The translations under genes were made by a program, and so were the position numbers. A DNA stretch of 64,000 nt from Algoriphagus pacificus. Its GTDB lineage: Bacteria; Bacteroidota; Bacteroidia; Cytophagales; Cyclobacteriaceae. Below, one piece after another: positions 34,725 through 43,991 of the stretch (the first letter of the stretch is position 1; each line of letters opens with the position of its first letter). The DNA lies in contig NZ_JAFKCU010000003.1 of NCBI RefSeq assembly GCF_017254845.1, positions 372,001 through 436,000 on the forward strand. The letters are read 5' to 3'. The notes beneath the pieces were generated by a model. That model was not told the origin of the DNA. It saw nothing but the letters and a program-made list of their open reading frames with translations, and ran no database searches.

Positions 34725-34751
34725 AAAAATAAACCAAAGAATATTTGGTTT
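34725..34751 (-). terminator. Terminator of the PlsC gene (possible hppD operator)
   Basis: The perfect 8-bp repeat AAACCAAA-N5-TTTGGTTT (34731-34751) is followed on the minus strand by ATTTTTTA, ten bases past the acyltransferase stop. It also lies exactly upstream of the hppD -7 box, so a regulatory role is not excluded. Confidence 0.6.
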
Positions 34752-34759
34752 CACTCCAT

Positions 34760-35761
34760 TTATTCCTGAGGATTTTTATTTCCCCAAAGCGATATCACTG
34801 CCATAATCAAAAATGCTAAAGCCCAAGAACCCAATCCGGTCCCTAAAGCCAGCATAAGCAACACTAGATAATAAAGTGGCCCTAATGCAAAACCAATCAA
34901 AAACTTAATCGTCGAGTCAAAAACTTTGTCCTTAATCTTCGGAGCTCTCCAAAGCCAAATCAAATACAAGGGGAAATGAAAGATTTTCATCAGCTTGTTT
35001 TTAAGACCTGAAAAGGAATCTATTGGGTTATCTACTGTTCCAGTCTGAAGATATTTTTCTACCGCTTCTTTGTCTGTTAGATCTACTCCATGATCTATTA
35101 AAGCCTTTAGATTCTCCTCATAATTTTCATTCGGAATCTCAACTACCAATTGATGGAGGGCTTTTTCAACTGCTTTTGTCAGCTTCCCAGACTGAGAGTT
35201 GGGCATATCCACTTCAATAGTTTTTCCAAAATTTATTTCAACTCTACTTCCTGATTTTCTATGGGAAGAATAGTTAATTCCTACGGGTAAAATAACAGGC
35301 TCTGTATGCGGGTATTTTTCTTTTAGCCCAAAAGCCATTCGGGTAAAACCTTTGCTCAAAGTCCTCAGGTTCCTCGCATTGCTATGACTGCCTTCCGCAA
35401 AAATGATAACAGTCCCATTCTTTTTTAGAATTTCATAGGTCTTGTCAAAGATCTGCTGGTTTTGCTGTATCGTAGAAAAACCATCTCTCACACGATAGAC
35501 AGGTAGCATTCTGATGAAATCCAACAATTTTGCTGCAATTGGATTTTTAAAAACCGATGCCCGGGTCAAGAAAAATGGGTTCAATCGGGTATGAGTAGCC
35601 AATAAAAGTGGATCAATCAATGCATTTTGATGATTAGCTACTAAGATGACTGGCCTGTTTGCAGGAATATTTGACTTTCCTTGGACTTTAATCTTTTTGA
35701 AATAGAGATGAAGGCAGGCTTTTACCATCAGGCGAAGCCAAAAATTTACGAAGTCTTTCAT
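34760..35761 (-). CDS. 1-acyl-sn-glycerol-3-phosphate acyltransferase (PlsC-like)
   Basis: The 333-residue acyltransferase has the motif NHQNALID (HX4D, about residues 43-50) and the phosphate-binding FAEGSHSN (about 122-129). C-terminal membrane helices follow from about residue 255 (FHFPLYLIWLW, GPLYYLVLLMLALG). It should acylate lysophosphatidate or a similar acceptor in phospholipid synthesis. Its start overlaps the stop of the upstream BASS transporter by four bases, which indicates translational coupling. Confidence 0.9.
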   Translation of the reverse strand: MKDFVNFWLRLMVKACLHLYFKKIKVQGKSNIPANRPVILVANHQNALIDPLLLATHTRLNPFFLTRASVFKNPIAAKLLDFIRMLPVYRVRDGFSTIQQNQQIFDKTYEILKKNGTVIIFAEGSHSNARNLRTLSKGFTRMAFGLKEKYPHTEPVILPVGINYSSHRKSGSRVEINFGKTIEVDMPNSQSGKLTKAVEKALHQLVVEIPNENYEENLKALIDHGVDLTDKEAVEKYLQTGTVDNPIDSFSGLKNKLMKIFHFPLYLIWLWRAPKIKDKVFDSTIKFLIGFALGPLYYLVLLMLALGTGLGSWALAFLIMAVISLWGNKNPQE

Positions 35762-36660
35762 TCTTTATTTTTCCATAGCGAGGCAACTGTCATTCCTGAA
35801 ACTAAATGCCATATTCCCCAAAAGGCTGTAATAATAGCCATACCGCCTAAACCATTAAAATAGGTAAAAATTAAAACCAGTCCCAGACCCGAATTTTGAA
35901 TACCTGTCTCAATAGTCAATGTTTTCACATCAGCTAAGGGAAGGCGAAATACTTTTCCAGTGATAAATCCAGCCCCCAAAGCAATAAAATTGTGAGCTAA
36001 AACCCATAAAAATATGATAGAAATATATTCTAAAAACAGGTCGAAATTCCCTAAAAAGGCCACCACGATAAATGCTCCAAAGATCAATAAGCTTAGAGGT
36101 TTTAAGATTTTGGAAGCTTTTATGGCAAATTCAGGAGCTTTTTGATGAGTCAGAATACCAAAGATCAAAGGGATTCCTAAGATCATTGAAACAGTGATAA
36201 AGGCATCTGTATAATCCAATTCAATTTCTTTCAACAATACCGAAGTGGGTCCATAAAGACTTGCCCAAATCGCGAAATTCAATGGTGTAGTGATTATTGA
36301 AACCAAACTGGAAAAGCCTGTGAGACTGACAGATAAAGCTGTATTTCCTTTCGCAAGATTACTTAAGAAATTAGAAACATTCCCACCTGGACAAGCTGCT
36401 ACCAAGAACATTCCCAATGCCACACTAGGAGGAGGATTTATAAATAAAACCAATACCCAGGTTAAAAAAGGTAATAGGATAAACTGGGAGAAAACACCTA
36501 AAAAGAACCCTTTAGGATTTTTGGCCAGATACTTAAAATCCTCAAATCTTAGATCTAATGCCACTCCATACATGATCAGCGCTAAGGCTAAATTTAAAAG
36601 CAATAAATCTTCAGGAGAGAAATTCAGGTGGATTGAATCCAGGTCGGTGGTTGGGTTCAT
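35758..36660 (-). CDS. Bile acid:sodium symporter (BASS) family transporter
   Basis: The 300-residue protein has about nine to ten helices. It carries family signatures VAACPGGNVSNFLSNLAKGNTALSVSLTG in the first half and LTIETGIQNSGLGLVLIF near the end, including the Na+-coordinating ETGIQN. Bacterial members move organic anions (pantoate, ketoacids, steroid-like acids) with sodium; the substrate here is unknown. It is first in a leftward operon with the PlsC-like gene. Confidence 0.92.
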   Translation of the reverse strand: MNPTTDLDSIHLNFSPEDLLLLNLALALIMYGVALDLRFEDFKYLAKNPKGFFLGVFSQFILLPFLTWVLVLFINPPPSVALGMFLVAACPGGNVSNFLSNLAKGNTALSVSLTGFSSLVSIITTPLNFAIWASLYGPTSVLLKEIELDYTDAFITVSMILGIPLIFGILTHQKAPEFAIKASKILKPLSLLIFGAFIVVAFLGNFDLFLEYISIIFLWVLAHNFIALGAGFITGKVFRLPLADVKTLTIETGIQNSGLGLVLIFTYFNGLGGMAIITAFWGIWHLVSGMTVASLWKNKE

Positions 36661-36760
36661 TGTATCGAAAATCTACCGAATTACTGAAAAATCAAAGTCT
36701 ATTTTTTTTAAAAAGGTCTTTTTTCAATTATCAGGGGATAAAATCAATAGCTTGAATTAA

Positions 36761-36778
36761 ATCCGAAAACGTTTCCGC
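36761..36778. promoter_or_regulatory. LacI-type operator upstream of the oxidoreductase operon
   Basis: The sequence around 36763-36777 is CCGAAAACGTTTCCG: a near-perfect palindrome with a central CG flanked by AAA/TTT, the classic half-site arrangement of LacI/GalR regulators. It lies about 140 bases before the Gfo/Idh/MocA gene at 36918 and about 100 bases from the divergent transporter start. No LacI gene is in the window. Confidence 0.55.
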
Positions 36779-36917
36779 ATCTTTTGATACAGTATAAATA
36801 ATTCATATTGAATGCTATGTGGAGAATCTTTAGATTGAAAAAGATCATAGGATGAATGCTTAATTTTCTTTTTTTGATTGAAATAAAAATTGACTTTAAC
36901 CCAAAAACCCTAATCAA

Positions 36918-38288
36918 ATGACCAAAAGGCGGGAGTTTATAAAGAAATCCGTGCTGGGAACAGCGGGTATTGCAATGGCTGGAATGAGTATGTCAGCCAA
37001 GTCATATGCTTCCATCATAGGAGCAAATGAACGAATAAATGTAGCTGTAATCGGTATTCGAGGTCAGGGAAGTAATCACATAGATCAATGGTGTGCGCTC
37101 AAAGACAATAGGAATGTCAGGCTAAAAACCCTTTGCGATGTCGATGAGCAATATTATCCCGAAAAATCAAAAATTGTAATTGAAAAAACCGGAGTCACTC
37201 CCTTGACAGAATGGGATATGAGAAAGGTTTTTGATGATCAGGAAATAGATGCTGTCTCCTTTGCAGTTCCTAACCATTGGCATGCATTAGGCACAATTTG
37301 GGCCTGTCAAGCAGGAAAGCATGTTTATGTGGAAAAGCCGGCTAGCCATAATGTTTTCGAAGGAAGAAAAATGGTTGAGGCTGCCAGAAAATACAATAGA
37401 AGGGTTCAGGTTGGTTTTCAAAACCGTTCTATAGCCAATGTCATGGAAGCTATTGCTTTTCTACATCAAGGAGGAATTGGTGATGTTTACATGGCCAGAG
37501 GACTTTGCTACAAACCAAGAAATTCGTTTGGAATAGCTCCTGATGGCACGGCACCAGCTTCTTTGCATTATGATCAATGGCTAGGCCCTGCAGCATACCA
37601 ACCTTACAATGAAAAGAAAGTACACTATAACTGGCACTGGCATTGGGCTACTGGCAATGGTGATACGGGAAACCAAGGCCCACACCAATTTGATATTGCT
37701 AGATGGGGTCTCAATAAGAATGAACACCCTGTGACGGTTTATTCATCCGGTGGAATTTATGGGATTTCCCCAACTGAATGTTCACAAGAAACTCCAAACA
37801 CCCAGACTTCAATTTTTAAATATGCCGATGGCAAAACGCTGGAATTTGAAACCAGAGGCAGATATACCAATGGAGAATCAAGTCTTGGCGTAGAAATAGG
37901 AAATATATTTTATGGAACAGAGGGATATTTGGAATTGAACGGGAGCACTTGGAGAGCCTATAAACAAAATGAAAAAGAGCCTTTTGCAATGAGCAAAAAA
38001 AGAGAAGAGGCAGCTCCGAGTAATCAGGTTTTAGCAGCGCCAGGTGGGGCAGAGCATTATGCGAATTTCCTTGATGCAATTCGTTCAGAAAACAATGAAA
38101 CCTTACATTGTGATATTGAAGAGGGTTTTAAATCATCGGTACTTCCTCTTATTGCCAATGTTTCTTACCTAACTCAAAGACAGCTTCATTTCGATGGCAA
38201 GACTGAGAAATTTGTCAAAGACAAAGCCGCAGATAAATTATTAACCAGAGATTATAGAGCAGGATTTGTAGTCCCTAATCAAGTCTAA
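36918..38288 (+). CDS. Gfo/Idh/MocA family oxidoreductase, Tat-type signal
   Basis: The 456-residue enzyme begins MTKRREFIKKSVLGTAGIA, a twin-arginine signal. A Rossmann fold follows with VAVIGIRGQGSNH, then VYVEKPASHNVFEGRKM with the catalytic Lys of the EKP motif. The Gfo/Idh/MocA C-terminal domain contains HWHWATGNGDTGNQGPHQFDIARWGL. It is a periplasmic NAD(P)-dependent sugar or sugar-derivative oxidoreductase by inference. It is followed by a TIM-barrel isomerase gene (24 bases) and a DUF6807 gene, and preceded by a LacI-type operator. Confidence 0.9.
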   Translation: MTKRREFIKKSVLGTAGIAMAGMSMSAKSYASIIGANERINVAVIGIRGQGSNHIDQWCALKDNRNVRLKTLCDVDEQYYPEKSKIVIEKTGVTPLTEWDMRKVFDDQEIDAVSFAVPNHWHALGTIWACQAGKHVYVEKPASHNVFEGRKMVEAARKYNRRVQVGFQNRSIANVMEAIAFLHQGGIGDVYMARGLCYKPRNSFGIAPDGTAPASLHYDQWLGPAAYQPYNEKKVHYNWHWHWATGNGDTGNQGPHQFDIARWGLNKNEHPVTVYSSGGIYGISPTECSQETPNTQTSIFKYADGKTLEFETRGRYTNGESSLGVEIGNIFYGTEGYLELNGSTWRAYKQNEKEPFAMSKKREEAAPSNQVLAAPGGAEHYANFLDAIRSENNETLHCDIEEGFKSSVLPLIANVSYLTQRQLHFDGKTEKFVKDKAADKLLTRDYRAGFVVPNQV

Positions 38289-38311
38289 AAACTTTTTATT
38301 CCAATAAAACT

Positions 38312-39208
38312 ATGTTTGAATCAAATTCAAGAAGGGAATTCCTTCTGAAAAGTTTAACCGCAGGTCTGGCTTTATCAGCTGGAAATTTACCCTTCAGCGC
38401 TTTTGCCAATTCCCAAGCTTCGGGAATGAAGTTTGGCTTGGTGACTTACCAATGGGGACGAGACTGGGATTTGCCAACTCTGATAAGTAATTGCGAAGAA
38501 GCTGGCGTGCTAGGTGTAGAGCTTAGAACCCAGCATGCTCATGGAGTGGAAACCAGTCTTTCAGCTCAGGAAAGAGAAGCTGTTAAAAAGAGATTTGCGG
38601 ATAGCCCTGTTACTTGTTTGGGGTATGGAAGTAATTTCGAGTATCATAGTCCAGATCTTAAAGTGCTTCAAGAGAATATTAATCAGACCAAAGAATACAT
38701 CAAATTATGCAATGACATCGGGGCTACAGGGATCAAAGTGAAGCCTAATACTCTGCCAGCTGATGTTCCCAAAGAAAAGACAATTGCCCAAATAGCAGCT
38801 TCTTTCAATGAAGTCGGAAAATTTGCAGGAGATTATGGTCAATTGGTTCGAGTTGAGGTGCATGGTCATTTGACCCAAGAGCTACCAAATATGAAAGCAA
38901 TATTTGATCAGGTAACAGATCCCAATGTTAAAATCTGCTGGAATTGTAATCAGGAAGATTTGTTGCCTCCTGGACTGGAAGCCAATTTCAATTCTGTAAA
39001 AAAATGGTTTGGAGATACGGTGCATGTGCGTGAATTCAACGAGGGAGACTATCCTTATCCCGAACTGTTTAAACTCTTTGCTGGGATGAATTATGAGGGC
39101 TGGATTTTAATGGAAGCCAGAACAGAGCCTGCTGACAGAGTTGCAGCTTTAAAGGAGCAATTGGCTTTGTTTAATTCTTTGAAAGCCAATGCACTTGGTA
39201 TTGTTTAA
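38312..39208 (+). CDS. Sugar phosphate isomerase/epimerase (AP endonuclease 2-like TIM barrel), exported
   Basis: The 298-residue protein begins with a Tat-like signal (SRREFLLKSLTAGLALSAG). The xylose-isomerase-like TIM barrel follows: MKFGLVTYQWGRDWDLPTLI, GVLGVELRTQHAHGVE, GATGIKVKPNT, VRVEVHGHLTQ, VKICWNCNQED, and a final WILMEARTEP. The conserved Glu, His, Asn and Glu positions suit a divalent metal site. In sugar-oxidising gene sets such proteins act as isomerases, hydratases or lyases on the oxidised sugar. It is the second gene of the operon. Confidence 0.88.
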   Translation: MFESNSRREFLLKSLTAGLALSAGNLPFSAFANSQASGMKFGLVTYQWGRDWDLPTLISNCEEAGVLGVELRTQHAHGVETSLSAQEREAVKKRFADSPVTCLGYGSNFEYHSPDLKVLQENINQTKEYIKLCNDIGATGIKVKPNTLPADVPKEKTIAQIAASFNEVGKFAGDYGQLVRVEVHGHLTQELPNMKAIFDQVTDPNVKICWNCNQEDLLPPGLEANFNSVKKWFGDTVHVREFNEGDYPYPELFKLFAGMNYEGWILMEARTEPADRVAALKEQLALFNSLKANALGIV

Positions 39209-39245
39209 TTCATTTAAATTCTAATTGATTTTATTTCTAAAAGCT

Positions 39246-40334
39246 ATGCAATTCTATAAAACAAAGAAGTTGTTAATGGGTCTAACTGCTGCCGCAATTA
39301 TGGCAGCCTGTAGCTCTGGATCAACTGATACTACCGAAACTTCAGAAGAAATGGAGACAAGCTCCCCGAAAGTAGAACTTATTCAAAACGAAGCAGAAAA
39401 GAAGGTAGACGTGATGGTGGATGGGAAACTCTTTACCTCGTTTATTTATCCGGATACATTGGATAAGCCTGTACTTTTCCCAATCAATACTGCAGCCGGA
39501 ACAACCATTACAAGAGGCTGGCCTTTGGCACCAAGACCGGGAGAGCGTTTTGATCATCCACATCATATCGGCTTATGGTTCAATTACGGCGATGTAAATG
39601 GACTTGATTTTTGGAATAATTCCTATGCGATCCCTGCGGAGAAAAAACCGGATTATGGACATATTGTATTGAAAGAAATCAAGGATATTTCTTCTGGTTT
39701 GGAAGGAAAAATGACAGTTGTGCAAGAATGGAAAAATGAAGCCGGTGAAACATTATTAGAAGAGGAAACAACTTTTGTTTTCAAAGCAGATGGGATGGAT
39801 CGTTCAATTGAAAGAACTGCAACTTTGACCGCAGTGAATGGACCTGTTTCTTTCACAGACAATAAAGAAGGAATGCTGGCGCTACGTGTAGCGAGGGAAT
39901 TGGAGCATCCGTCCACGAAGCCTGAATTATTTACAGATGCATCTGGAAAAATCACCGATGTGCCTACCATGAACAATGAAGGAATTACAGGAATGTATAC
40001 CAGCAGCAATGGTAAGAAAGGCGATGATGTCTGGGGAACAAGAGGGGACTGGGTAGAGCTTGCCGGAAAAATCGGTGAGGAGCCAATTTCCGTGATAATA
40101 TATGATAATCCTCAAAATGTAGGCTATCCAACCTATTGGCATGCAAGAGGCTACGGACTATTTGCAGCAAATCCACTTGGCCAAAAAGCCATGAGCGAGG
40201 GAAAAGAAGAATTGAATTATAAGTTGGATGGAGGAGAATCTATGACTTTCAAATTTAAAGTTGACGTCTTATCAGGTAAGACTCCAAGTCCTGAGGAAAT
40301 CAATCAAATGTATAATTCCTGGAAATCCAATTAA
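39246..40334 (+). CDS. DUF6807 (PmoA-like) lipoprotein
   Basis: The protein of about 362 residues has a lipobox (IMAACSS) and a beta-rich DUF6807 domain with conserved HHIGLWFNYGDVNGLDFW, NKEGMLALRVARELE and a C-terminal GYPTYWHARGYGLFAANPLG. The family's old name 'PmoA' does not mean methane monooxygenase. Its genes commonly accompany Gfo/Idh/MocA oxidoreductases in Bacteroidota and Planctomycetes, so a role in processing oxidised or methylated sugars is likely. The frame reaches TTG 39225, but ATG 39246 gives a normal lipoprotein signal. Last gene of the operon. Confidence 0.87.
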   Translation: MQFYKTKKLLMGLTAAAIMAACSSGSTDTTETSEEMETSSPKVELIQNEAEKKVDVMVDGKLFTSFIYPDTLDKPVLFPINTAAGTTITRGWPLAPRPGERFDHPHHIGLWFNYGDVNGLDFWNNSYAIPAEKKPDYGHIVLKEIKDISSGLEGKMTVVQEWKNEAGETLLEEETTFVFKADGMDRSIERTATLTAVNGPVSFTDNKEGMLALRVARELEHPSTKPELFTDASGKITDVPTMNNEGITGMYTSSNGKKGDDVWGTRGDWVELAGKIGEEPISVIIYDNPQNVGYPTYWHARGYGLFAANPLGQKAMSEGKEELNYKLDGGESMTFKFKVDVLSGKTPSPEEINQMYNSWKSN

Positions 40335-40356
40335 GTTTTTATTTCAGGTTAATCAG

Positions 40357-40390
40357 AGAAGCACAGCCATCAGGTTTGTGCTTCTTTTTT
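40357..40390 (+). terminator. Terminator of the oxidoreductase/isomerase/DUF6807 operon
   Basis: The stem AGAAGCACA/TGTGCTTCT (40357-40365 and 40377-40385) is followed by a T tract. Confidence 0.88.
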
Positions 40391-40609
40391 TAGGGTCAAA
40401 TAGCTTTTCAGAAAAGGTTTTTCAGTTCTAGACTAAGAATTAATTAATTCGGAGAAAGTATTGTCTTTGAGGATATTCATGATTTATTTTTTAAATTTTA
40501 GGAACTGTTCTTCAATATTTAAATTACTTTATTCAGCACCGCCCAAATAGCCAAAGTCATTTTTAATTATTGAATTTGACAAAGCCCTTTTCCGATTTAA
40601 ACTCAACCT

Positions 40610-43600
40610 ATGTCTATTAAAGTTGCTGTAAGGCATTTTACCCGATACGATTACGATCGTCATATTTCTTTGAGTCCTCAAGTGATCCGCTTGAGACCTG
40701 CACCCCATTCCAGAACCTTCATTAAGGGTTATTCACTCAATGTAAAGCCAGAAAACCATTTCATCAATTGGCAGCAAGATCCCTTTGGAAACTACCTCGC
40801 AAGGATAGTTTTTCCTGAAAAGGTTAAGTTCTTTGAAATCGATGTGGAAGTCATTGCGGATATGGTGGTGATAAATCCATTTGATTTTTTTGTTGAAGAC
40901 TATGCACATGAATTTCCCTTTCAATACGAGGAAAGCCTGAATGCCCAGTTGGTTCCTTATCTGGAGAAAAAAGAAAACGGGCCCTTGTTGATGAAATTGG
41001 TAGGTAAGGTGAAAGCTTTGTTACAGAAAAATATGATTACTGTGGATTACCTGGTTGCAATCAATCAATTAATCCATCAGGAATTGAAATATCATGTCCG
41101 TATGGAGCCGGGGGTGCAATCCTGTGAGGAGACGCTGACTTTGGGTTCTGGATCTTGTAGGGATTTTGCTTGGTTGATGGTCGTTGTCTTACGCTACTTG
41201 GGTTTGGCTTCGCGCTTTGCTTCGGGTTATTTGATTCAGCTTAAATCAGATGAGAAGTCTTTGGATGGTCCGTCAGGTCCTGAAGAGGATTTTACGGATT
41301 TGCATGCTTGGACTGAGGTGTTTGTACCTGGTGCAGGCTGGATTGGGTTGGATTCTACCTCTGGCTTATTCGCAGGAGAAGGTCATATTCCATTGGCTTG
41401 TACTCCAAGTCCTCAGGATGCTGCCCCAATATCAGGGATGGCTGAACCAGCCGAAACCACTTTTCACTTCGTCAATGAGGTAACAAGAATCGAGGAAACT
41501 CCACGGGTAACCAAACCTTATTCTGATGAAACCTGGGAAAAAATAAAGAAAGTAGGGGATATCGTAGACCTTGATCTAGAAGCGAATGATGTCAGGCTGA
41601 CGATGGGAGGTGAGCCAACTTTTGTGTCAGTTGACAATCAAGATGCTCCGGAATGGAATACTGCTGCAGACGGAGAACACAAACGAAGTTTATCCAATAT
41701 TTTATTTCATAAGCTCAAAGGACAATTTGGAAAGGGTGCCCTCATGCAATATGGGCAAGGAAAATGGTATCCTGGTGAACCTTTGCCTAGATGGAAATTA
41801 GCCTGTTTCTGGAGGAAAGATGGGCAGGCAATCTGGCATGATGATTCTTTGATGGCAGATTTATCAAAAGATTACAAACTCAATAGCCGACATGCCAAGA
41901 GCTTCATGAACAACTTGGTTCAGCAATTGAATGTAGACAAGCAAAATATTTCTCCGCTTTATGAAGATCCATTTTATTTCATTTGGCAAGAGGGAAAAGT
42001 TCCAGTCAATATCAACCCAAAGAAATTTAATCTAAAATCCTCTTTGGAAAGACAAAAGCTTGCAGAACTGCTTAACAAAGGCTTGGGGAAACCTGTTGGC
42101 TTTTCTGTCCCTTTGGAATGGGAGTTTAAAGAAGAAAGATGGCAGAGTTGCAAATGGAAATTCAGAAGAGATGATTTATATCTAGTTCCAGGAAATTCTC
42201 CGGCAGGCTTGAGATTGCCTTTGGACTCTATAGAGCAACCAGCAACCAAAGATGAAATTGTCCTACCAGAAAGAGATTTATTTGAGCCAGTCAAAAAGCT
42301 CCCTAAATCATCCAAAAGGTTTAAGGGTAAAAAGCCTCCAATCAATTCCAAAAGGATCTTTAAAACAACTTTGGTAGTAGAAGTTAGAGAAGGTAAATTA
42401 TTTATTTTCTTCCCTCCAACGACTCATTTAGACCATTACCTGGATTTGGTAAGTGCAGTAGAGAGAACTGCCAAAAAATTAAAGATTCCAATTCTGATCG
42501 AAGGATATGATCCTCCTTCTGATATTAGAATAGAGAAAATGATGATTACTCCTGATCCCGGAGTGATTGAAGTAAATATTCAGCCAGCCAAAACCTGGAA
42601 GGAAATCCTGAACAATTATGGCATTCTCTATGAAAAAGCCAGGGAATCCCGGTTGATAAGTGAAAAGTTTAACGTTGATGGAAAACATACCGGAACAGGT
42701 GGTGGAAACCACATCACTTTAGGCGGAACGACACCTGAAAACAGCCCTTTACTGAGAAGACCTGACGTACTTCGCAGTTTTATTACTTATTGGCAGCATC
42801 ATCCGGCTTTATCCTATCTCTTTTCCACTCAATTCATAGGTCCAACTAGTCAGGCACCAAGAGTCGATGAAGGAAGAGATGACATGTTATATGAACTGGA
42901 ATTGGCTTTCCAACAGGTTCCTGATGGTCAGGAAAACGAAATCCCTTATTGGATGGTAGATCGGATTTTCAGAAATCTCTTGGTAGATATCACTGGAAAT
43001 ACCCACAGGGCAGAGTTCTGTATTGATAAGTTGTATTCCCCGGATTCTAGCAGCGGAAGATTAGGGATTTTGGAATTTAGAGGCTTTGATATGCCTCCCC
43101 ATTACCGCATGAGCATGGTTCAACTTTTACTGATCCGAGCGCTGATGAGTTGGTTTTGGAAGGAACCATACAATCATAAACTAGTGCGTTGGGGTACTTC
43201 CTTGCATGATAAATTCCTTCTTCCGCATTATTGTCAGAAAGACATGGCTGAAGTAGTCGAAGATTTGAAAAGGGCGGGTTATGATTTTGATGTGTCTTGG
43301 TTTGATCCGTTTTTCAGCTTTAGATTTCCTTTTATCGGTGAATTACATGCAGAAGAAATCCATATTCAACTGAATATGGCCATAGAACCTTGGCATGTTT
43401 TGGGAGAGGAGATTTCTAGTTCGGGTACAGCGCGATATGTTGATTCGTCTTTAGAGAGATTGCAGGTAAAGATTTCAGGATTGACTGACTCTAGGTATTA
43501 TTTGCTTTGCAATGGCTTTAAAATCCCCTTGAAAAATACTGGGGTGCAAGGAGAATACGTAGCCGGAATCAGATATAGAGCTTGGCAACCCTTTTCTGCC

Positions 43601-43951
43601 TTACATCCAACCATAGGAATTGATACTCCATTGATAATAGATCTCTACGATTCTTGGACCAAAAAATCAGTTGCCGCTTGCCAATATCATGTAGTCCATC
43701 CTGGTGGAAGAAGCTACGATACTTTCCCAATCAATAGTAATGAAGCGGAAGCACGAAGAATTTCCAGGTTTTTTGACTTTGGGCATACAATTACCGCTGA
43801 GAAACCTGTTAATTTGACGGTGAAAGATGAATTGAACACTGGTAGGTATATCACCAAGGTAGACAGTCAGGCTTATTACGATGTGGAAACAGAAATCGTC
43901 AGCCCTGAATTCCCTTACACCATGGATCTTCGTCGCTACAAGAAAAGGTGA
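40610..43951 (+). CDS. Transglutaminase-DUF2126 predicted amidoligase fusion
   Basis: The 1113-residue cytoplasmic protein has no signal peptide. Residues about 1-290 are a bacterial transglutaminase N-terminal beta domain plus a transglutaminase/cysteine-protease core. Its catalytic Cys is in GSGSCRDFAW (about 183), His in DLHAWTEVF (about 230) and Asp in GLDSTSG. From about 330 to the end is DUF2126 (PF09899), proposed from sequence analysis to be a COOH-NH2 ligase. Features include VRLTMGGEPTFV, TGTGGGNHITLGG, RNLLVDITGNTHRAEFCIDKLYSP and LEFRGFDMPPH. It heads an operon with an ATP-grasp/alpha-E protein and a second transglutaminase. The substrate is unknown. Confidence 0.9.
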   Translation: MSIKVAVRHFTRYDYDRHISLSPQVIRLRPAPHSRTFIKGYSLNVKPENHFINWQQDPFGNYLARIVFPEKVKFFEIDVEVIADMVVINPFDFFVEDYAHEFPFQYEESLNAQLVPYLEKKENGPLLMKLVGKVKALLQKNMITVDYLVAINQLIHQELKYHVRMEPGVQSCEETLTLGSGSCRDFAWLMVVVLRYLGLASRFASGYLIQLKSDEKSLDGPSGPEEDFTDLHAWTEVFVPGAGWIGLDSTSGLFAGEGHIPLACTPSPQDAAPISGMAEPAETTFHFVNEVTRIEETPRVTKPYSDETWEKIKKVGDIVDLDLEANDVRLTMGGEPTFVSVDNQDAPEWNTAADGEHKRSLSNILFHKLKGQFGKGALMQYGQGKWYPGEPLPRWKLACFWRKDGQAIWHDDSLMADLSKDYKLNSRHAKSFMNNLVQQLNVDKQNISPLYEDPFYFIWQEGKVPVNINPKKFNLKSSLERQKLAELLNKGLGKPVGFSVPLEWEFKEERWQSCKWKFRRDDLYLVPGNSPAGLRLPLDSIEQPATKDEIVLPERDLFEPVKKLPKSSKRFKGKKPPINSKRIFKTTLVVEVREGKLFIFFPPTTHLDHYLDLVSAVERTAKKLKIPILIEGYDPPSDIRIEKMMITPDPGVIEVNIQPAKTWKEILNNYGILYEKARESRLISEKFNVDGKHTGTGGGNHITLGGTTPENSPLLRRPDVLRSFITYWQHHPALSYLFSTQFIGPTSQAPRVDEGRDDMLYELELAFQQVPDGQENEIPYWMVDRIFRNLLVDITGNTHRAEFCIDKLYSPDSSSGRLGILEFRGFDMPPHYRMSMVQLLLIRALMSWFWKEPYNHKLVRWGTSLHDKFLLPHYCQKDMAEVVEDLKRAGYDFDVSWFDPFFSFRFPFIGELHAEEIHIQLNMAIEPWHVLGEEISSSGTARYVDSSLERLQVKISGLTDSRYYLLCNGFKIPLKNTGVQGEYVAGIRYRAWQPFSALHPTIGIDTPLIIDLYDSWTKKSVAACQYHVVHPGGRSYDTFPINSNEAEARRISRFFDFGHTITAEKPVNLTVKDELNTGRYITKVDSQAYYDVETEIVSPEFPYTMDLRRYKKR

Positions 43952-43991
43952 GAGTTAATAAAGGAAATTGAAATTACTTCAATTAGGAGAA

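Noticed and set aside
39246-40334. PmoA name for DUF6807
   Set aside because: The protein is a soluble lipoprotein without membrane helices or copper ligands of particulate methane monooxygenase.
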